Shown one piece after another: positions 58,781-64,000 of a stretch of DNA of 64,000 nt. A program made the position numbers and the translations under genes. The first letter of the stretch is position 1. Every line of letters starts with the position of its first letter. The DNA comes from Iris pallida (taxonomy: Eukaryota > Streptophyta > Magnoliopsida > Asparagales > Iridaceae), in NCBI GenBank assembly GCA_029216955.1, contig JANAVB010003400.1, positions 13,051,541 to 13,115,540 on the forward strand, given 5' to 3'. The notes beneath the pieces are model-generated. The model saw only the letters and a list, made by a program, of their open reading frames with translations, was not told where the DNA came from and did not search any database.

Positions 58781-59713
58781 CTAGGAGGCTGCTGTAGGAT
58801 ATAGAAATTCAGACGGCTGATGAATAAAATCAGCATGAATCTGACATGCTTTACATCTTCTGGCATAGTCTACAGTATCTGCTATCATAGAGGGCCAATA
58901 ATACCCCATTCTTCGAATGCGATCTTGCAACTTTGGACCCGGTTGATGAGCACCACAGACACCATCATGAGCCTCACGCAGTGTTTGTTTGGCTTCACTT
59001 TCTGAGAGACAGCACAGCAAGAGTCCGTCATATGAACGACGATATAGCATATGTAAAGACGAATCATAATAGAATCGAAACGATCGTCTCTTAATTGATG
59101 CAGCTTCTTTAGGATCTTCAGGCAAAATCCCATAAACTGCATAATCAATGAATGGAGTTCTCCAATCTTTCTGTTGGGAACTTGCCTCTGTAACATAACT
59201 TTGTTCACTATGCAGATTGCTCTTCACACAGAACAAGTCTCGGTCCAACAAAGTAATTGTATTTTGCCTTCGGATTGGGATAGCCAAGTCTGCAGCTAAG
59301 CTGGCAAGAGCATCAGCCTCCACATTCTGAGAACGTGGTACAAATTTAATAAAGAATCCTTTGAATGATAGGACCAACTCGACTACCACCTGATGATAGG
59401 GGATGAGATCAGGATTTCTGACTTCATAAGTCCCTCTAACTTGATTAATGATCAATTGAGAATCTCCATAAGCCTCTAAGAATTCAATATCCAATTGTTT
59501 TGTTACTTGGAGACCAATCAATAGAGCATTATATTCTGCTACATTGTTAGAGCATGGCTCATTAAGAGAATAGGCACGGTATATGACCATTTTGTCAGGA
59601 GAAACCAAGACAATTCCTACCCCAGAGATAATATTGCCTTTAGGTCCTACTCGTGATGCTCCATCAAAATATAATTGCCATATATCATTTTTCAAAGTCA
59701 TGTTACAATCCAC
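58781..59713 (-). pseudogene. Y archaeal-type RNase H and integrase zinc finger
   Basis: A 310-codon open frame. RNase H: QLYFDGASRVGPKGNIISGV with the first Asp, NNVAEYNALLIGL with Glu, LEAYGDSQLIINQV with the next Asp, and NVEADALASLA with the last. All four expected acidic positions are present. After a linker comes the integrase HHCC finger: REAHDGVCGAHQPGP ... RRCKACQIHADF. The ORF ends at a stop in the FLYPTAAS segment, where the catalytic core should begin. The second RNase H is a Tat-lineage hallmark. Confidence 0.88.
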
Positions 59714-59788
59714 TACTTCGTCTGGAATGTCTTCATATAACTTCGAAGTTTCAGGTATAGGATGAGCAGCTAAGAAATCAGCTAACGC

Positions 59789-60790
59789 TTAGCCCTTCAC
59801 TGATTTTTGAGGCACATAAACCATATCATAAGGAGTGAGCAACATCGCCCAGGTAGCTAACCTGGAATTAAGAATGCTCGATTTTCTCATCAATACCCGA
59901 ATGGGATTTATTCTGGAGATGACATGAATAGTCTGTCCAGTGACATAATGCCTTGTCTTTTGGACGGCAAAAACCAAAGCTAGACATTCCTTTTTCACAG
60001 GAGTATATCTGTGTTTAGCTCCGACCATCATTCTGCTCAGATAATATATTACTTGTTCATGACCCATATCACTTTTTTGTGCCAGAATAGCGCCAAGTGA
60101 ATCATCCAAGGCTCAAACATATAGCAAAAATGGTCTTCCTATCACCGGAGGTACCAGAACAGGCGGGTTTGTAAGATATTGCTTAATGTCATTAAAGGCT
60201 TTTTGACATGCTTCATCCCAAACGAAAGATACCCCTTTTTTTAATAGACGGAAGAAAGGTTGACATCTCCTAGAAAGATTAGATATAAATCTTCTGATAT
60301 AAGCAATACGGCCCTGAAAGCCACGGAGTTCTTTCAGATTACGAGGAGGACGCATTTCAAGAATTGCTTTAACCTTATCAGGATCAACATGGATACCTTG
60401 AGAGGTAATGACAAATCCTAAAAACTTGCCACTAGAAACCCCTAAGAAAGACTTAGTAGGGTTCATTTTCAATTGATGTTGGCGCATCAATTCAAATACT
60501 GTCTTCAAGTCCTGAATGTGATCATTCTTTGACCGACTTTTAACAGCAATGTCATCTACGTAGCATTCAACTATTTTTCGTAGATGTTCTTGAATGATAT
60601 TGCTCATAGCCCGTTGATATGTGACACCGGCATTTTTAAGACCAAATGGCATAACCGTATAGCAGTAAACCCTAAGGGGTATTCGAAAAGATGTATGCTT
60701 CTCATCTTCTGGATGATTCTTGATCTGATTGTATCCTGAGAATCCGTCCATGAAAGACATACGTTCAAAACTGCATGTATTGTCTATCAT
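59789..60790 (-). pseudogene. Y reverse transcriptase (C-terminal part) and first RNase H
   Basis: 60790-60113 encodes RT from SFMDGFSGYNQIK through TVMPFGLKNAGVTYQRAM, the active site VECYVDDIAVKSRSKNDH, MNPTKSFLGVSSGKFLGFV and FQGRIAYIRRFISNLSRR. A stop near 60112 separates it from the first RNase H (60109-59789: SLGAILAQKSDMGHEQVIYYLS, KECLALVFAVQKTRHYV). RT lacks its N-terminal third because Z is inserted at 60790/60791, next to the codons of MIDNTCSFERM. Confidence 0.88.
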
Positions 60791-62160
60791 TGTTTGCCAT
60801 GAAATATAAAAGAACAGAACAATTATCGGAGGACCGGACTTTTACTTCACGTTACAAACTCGCTTGTATAAAAAAAGCCTAGGAACGAAAACCTAGGTAC
60901 AGCAGTCTAAGTACAATTGTTTATTTTAGATTCTGGAGGGTGACGATAGAGGCTCGGGAAGGCGACGGCAGCCCTGCCTTACTCCTTGGACGATCGGTAT
61001 GCAGCCTTGGCTCCTGTGAGAAGATGGTTGGCGTTGACGAAGAAATGCTCTTCTTACTCTCCTCGTATTGCTCTTCTGGCTTCTCTCTCTCTCTCTGTAT
61101 TTTCTCTCTGATTATTAGGGGGGAGCTCTCTGTGTATGCATCTCTGATAATGTATATCACAAGGGAATGGCACCTTGCTATTTATAATAGTGGGGACATC
61201 ATTAGGATTTGGATGATTGCCCATTCTCGAAGTGGCGGCGGCCTGGTAAATGATCAATCTGGATCATTAATCTTGAGCATGAAGGATCTGGGCCACTAAT
61301 GAGGGTAGCACTAAATCTTTTGAATAATTAATGCTGATTGCTTTAAATCTCCATGATTGATTGTGTAGCTTGGATCTTCCACCACGTGTCCTATTGGTTT
61401 GATTATGAATGATATGACCTGATCCTATTAATTATGAGAATATGGTCATTGGGATCTGGTAAATCTTTGTATCTCATAATCATCTTTGCTGCCAGCTGTC
61501 ATTGAATCTCTGCCACGTGTCTTGATGATGGACTCTGCCAAAGCCGCATGACGTCCATGAACCGCATGAGACAGCGCCTCGACGAACCGCATAGGTATAG
61601 TATTTGCGAGCCACATGAGATAGTTTCTTGGTGAACCGCATAAGGGTAGTAACTGCGAGCCGCATGGGATGGCTTTTTGGTGAGCCGCAGGAAGACGATC
61701 CTTGCCAGCCGCATGAAGCTGTTCTTCACTGGAGCCGCATGGGAGTAAGCACGTATCAATCTCGAATCGCGTCAGAGATTTTCTCCTATTTTCCAAGAGT
61801 CTGTCATTATGGCAGGGCCATTATGATACTTTATGTCAGAGCCGTCAGCTGTCAAATCATGACAGAGCATTAAATAGACAGACTGCTCAATGGCCAGCTG
61901 TGTGAAGGGGTCTTTATGGATACACGTGGCATTGAGCCGCATATCTCCGTGAGCCGTATGTACTTTTGAACCACATACGGCTTGGGGACTCTTTGAACCG
62001 CATGGCTGTCCCTATGCAAGCCGCATGGACTCTCCTGTCCGAGCCGCATGAGACTAAGAGTCTCTCTGAACTGCATGGGACTGCTCCTGTATGAGCCGTA
62101 TGGGGCTCTCCTGTTCTGAGCCGCATAGATTATCGTTCTGATATTTTCCATGCTTCTACA
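60791..62160 (-). repeat. Z 3' LTR with GAGCCGCAT words
   Basis: 1370 bp on the minus strand, TGTAGAAGCATGG (62160) to GGCAAACA (60791). A TATA-like box (CTATTTATAATAG on the plus strand, 61179-61191) lies in its transcribed part. GAGCCGCAT/GAACCGCAT words occur about 20 times in two clusters (61540-61745, 61930-62130) with roughly 25 bp spacing. ORFs read from these clusters are artefacts. Confidence 0.85.
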
Positions 62161-62175
62161 AGACCCCCTTCAAAG

Positions 62176-62459
62176 TTTTCAATTTGTAAAATTGAAATAC
62201 TTTGAATAAGAAGCATGGCCTTTGACCGCATAGATGGTACAGCCGCATGGATTTATCTGGCCGTATGAGCTGTGGGACCGCATAAGCTTTTTGCCACGTG
62301 TCTTAGCCACGTGTGCAAATCTTCTGCATTAAATGCCCTTGATTTGCCGCCTCTTGGGGGAGGATCCCAAGGGTCAGTTTTGTTTTGACCGAAGCAGTTT
62401 ATTCTTTTAGGCGGCGCGTAGATCGAGGCATTTGTTTTGTTTTTTCGAGCCTCCTTCGT
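62176..62459. other. Z region between 3' LTR and antisense promoter
   Basis: Contains four or five more CCGCAT/CCGTAT words (62224-62285), two CCACGTGTC-like segments (62294, 62309) and no ORF. It is the probable upstream region of the antisense gene. Confidence 0.5.
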
Positions 62460-62469
62460 CTATAAGTAG
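62460..62469 (+). promoter_or_regulatory. TATA box of the Z antisense gene
   Basis: CTATAAGTAG, about 100 bp before the ATG at 62568; same position as in X. Confidence 0.6.
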
Positions 62470-62567
62470 GAGTAAGTTTATTCTTTGAGGGTTTCTTTAC
62501 CTTCTCTCTTTTGCTCGAACTCTTCGTTGCAGACTTCCTCTTTGTCTTCTCCTATCAGCGATCGGCA

Positions 62568-64000
62568 ATGGCTTCCAAGAAGACTGCTGCTGCTACGGGC
62601 AAGAAGGCCGCGTCATCTTCTGCGGCGGCGAAGGGCAAGAAGGCCGCGTCTTCATCGACTGCGGCGGCGAACGTGACGGCTCCTCCAACGGCTGGCGTGC
62701 CTATTTTTCACTCCGACGTTCACCCGCCTATTGCTGGTAGGACCATCAATATGAACTGCCATGGCTACGCCGCATATTTTATGCGCGAGCCTATATTCCC
62801 AAGTATGCTGTGTGTCCGACTCATATTCGGACCGCATGGGATATGACCCAGGCCTGAGCCGCATGAAAGTTGTTTGCATAACTACTTCATCATCAGGGCC
62901 GTATAAGCCCATCTGGACCGTATGAGCTCTTTCAAACTGAGCCGCATAAGCATATTTGAACTGGACCGCATAAGCTCATCCTCGCTGGACCGCATAAGCT
63001 TTTTCGAGTCAAATTATATAAGCTTATTCGAATCGAACCATATCCGCATATGCTCCTTTCGAACCGCATAAGCTCATCCGCACTGAGCCGCATAAGTTCC
63101 TTTTGAGCCGAACCGCATAAGCTTATTCGAACTGAACCGCATGGGCTCTTTCAAATTGAGCCGCATAAGCTCATTTGGACTGACCTGTATGAACTCTTTT
63201 AAACCGAGCCGCATGAGGCTATACCGAGCCGCATAAGCATGATGTAGTTTTGTGTTTTAGCTATCTTTTTGACTTGTTTCTTTTGTTTTTTTCTTCAGTG
63301 AATCTGCCAGTAAATCCTGCGGAGGAACTTATGGTTGGCTCGCGTTAGTTCGCCTCGGACGTGCATCGGGATGATTTAGTCTGTCAAGTGTCCGAACAGC
63401 TACTTGTTGATGAACCTTTGGAGCGACTGAATGCTATTAGGGTTCAATCTTTCCAATTCCTCGGTGACATGATGAGCTCCGGGACGTCTGATGGGGAGTA
63501 TCTGAAACCGGTCTTCCTCTTTGGGGATGCGTTGATCATAGAAAACTCCCGAGTGTTGGATGTTTCCGATAGTTGGGATTTTGACCTGGACGGGACGCCG
63601 ATTCACATCCCCATTATGAAGCGTCATTTCCCTTTTACGTGGTTCAATATGATCATTCTGGACAGGCAGATGCCGGACACCCTCACACCAACCCGACCGG
63701 GGATGTTTGTTGGTAGCATCCGTTACAACAAAACCACTGGGTCAGTGCGCGCGATCAAAGATTCGGCCAGTCGGTCCGTGATGGGGTTAGTTCCGGGTAC
63801 CTTCATCAACACCCCCGGTCCTAACTTTTCATTCTCTCAGGCTGATACCTTCCTGAGCCAGCTTGCTCGCAAAGGGTCCTATCCTGTTGGCAGGTTGGTA
63901 CTGCCGAGCTGGTTACACCCCATTCCCCCGTGGGCTAACCTGACCTCATGGATCCTACGAAAATACGAAGAATTTTTGCGGGAAGTCAACCTTTATGACG
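62568..64000 (+). pseudogene. Z antisense plant-mobile-domain gene, 5' part
   Basis: Exon 1 (62568-62736) begins MASKKTAAATGKKAASSSAA, Ala/Lys/Ser rich, and ends in GVPIFHSDVHPPIA plus one base. Donor GTAGGA at 62737; acceptor TTTTTCTTCAG ends at 63298. Exon 2 starts VNLPVNPAEELMVGSR and runs past the window end, with LKPVFLFGDALI, HFPFTWFNMIILDRQMPDTL, GMFVGSIRYNK, NFSFSQADTFLSQLARKGSYP and WANLTSWILRKYEEFLREVN. Exon boundaries, phase and many residues match X's gene. One in-frame TAG (63346-63348) lies early in exon 2, so this copy is probably dead unless the start or splicing differs. The mobile-domain core would follow downstream. Confidence 0.75.
62737..63298 (+). repeat. Intron of the Z antisense gene, filled by a GAGCCGCATAAGC array
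   Basis: 562 bp phase-1 intron. About 15 units of roughly 24 bp from 62828 to 63240, each with GAGCCGCATAAGCTCAT or GAACCGCATAAGC and a variable TTCGAACT-like half. It is the counterpart of the X intron array but with a different unit length and flank. Confidence 0.85.

Larger units (their letters stand above)
53722..60790 (-). mobile_element. Y: Tat-lineage Ty3/gypsy element with three short antisense ORFs
   Basis: Minus-strand element. Reading from high to low coordinates: RT, RNase H, archaeal-type RNase H, integrase (60790-57908), then 3 kb with three short plus-strand ORFs each behind a TATA box, polypurine tract (54853-54839) and 3' LTR (from 54838 down). Y sits in X's 3' LTR. Its 5' part is separated by Z, which is inserted at 60790/60791 within the RT. 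Its word is GCGTAAA. The integrase and RT are close relatives of those of X (shared FDGASR.GPKGNI, CGAHQPGPKLQDR) but the antisense region is unlike X's. Confidence 0.85.
60791..64000 (-). mobile_element. Z: Tat-lineage element of the X family, 3' end only
   Basis: 3' LTR (60791-62160), polypurine tract CTTTGAAGGGGGTCT (62175-62161) and the antisense plant-mobile-domain gene (62568 on, plus strand) are visible; gag and pol should lie beyond the window. LTR start TGTAGAAGCATGG matches X, the antisense gene is homologous to X's, and the word GAGCCGCAT is the reverse complement of X's ATGCGGCTC, consistent with its opposite orientation. It is inserted in Y's RT. The target duplication cannot be checked here. 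Confidence 0.82.

Noticed and set aside
62568..64000. A host plant-mobile-domain gene
   Set aside because: Its position next to the LTR and polypurine tract, the shared intron array and the homologue inside X show it is element-borne.

Overview
This window looks like gene-poor, transposon-packed nuclear DNA from a flowering plant. Every recognisable coding stretch belongs to a mobile element: Ty3/gypsy elements (a chromovirus and several Tat-lineage elements), two Ty1/copia elements, a LINE fragment and a CACTA DNA transposon. I see no intact host gene, tRNA, rRNA, operon or CRISPR array. The species cannot be named from the sequence. For reference I label the elements V, W, U, X, copia-1, CACTA, copia-2, Y and Z.

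Layout, left to right. V (1-3369, minus) is a broken chromovirus with chromodomain, integrase, RNase H and part of reverse transcriptase. W (3370-4375, plus) is an LTR, primer-binding site (PBS) and first gag codons of a Tat-like element, cut at an (AT)n tract. From there to 13828 lie three pieces of one long-LTR family (U): one plus, one minus and one plus. A relic copia LTR (6691-7022) and a decayed L1-type LINE ORF2 (8710-11148) lie among them. X (13829 to about 53721, plus) is a very large Tat-lineage element that fills most of the window. Copia-1 (15603-29926, target-site duplication GGACA) is inserted in its gag, and copia-1 itself holds a CACTA transposon (17679-24222, target-site duplication TTC) carrying captured host-gene fragments. 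Copia-2 (41469-51065, target-site duplication ACCAG) is a SIRE-type copia element with an env-like third ORF. It splits X's antisense gene. Y (about 53722-60790, minus) is a second Tat element inserted in X's 3' LTR. Z (60791 to beyond the window, minus) is a third Tat element, related to X, inserted in Y's pol. The nesting is therefore U > X > Y > Z and U > X > copia-1 > CACTA.

The most interesting system is in the Tat elements. Between pol and the 3' LTR, X and Z carry a gene on the opposite strand. It has its own TATA box, a short first exon, a phase-1 intron and a second exon leading into a plant-mobile-domain (aminotransferase-like) protein. In each, the intron is filled by an array of about 24-27 bp units built on one short word, and the same word is clustered in that element's LTR: ATGCGGCTC in X, read as GAGCCGCAT in Z. 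Y has the same architecture with a different word (GCGTAAA) and, instead of one long gene, three very short TATA-driven ORFs. W's LTR is studded with yet another word (CTGCGCA). Element-specific word arrays in both the LTR and the antisense gene suggest, by inference only, a self-recognition or regulatory system comparable to the motif arrays of VANDAL DNA transposons.

All polyproteins carry stops or frameshifts, many of them C-to-T or G-to-A changes. The window is thus a record of nested insertions, not a working set of genes.
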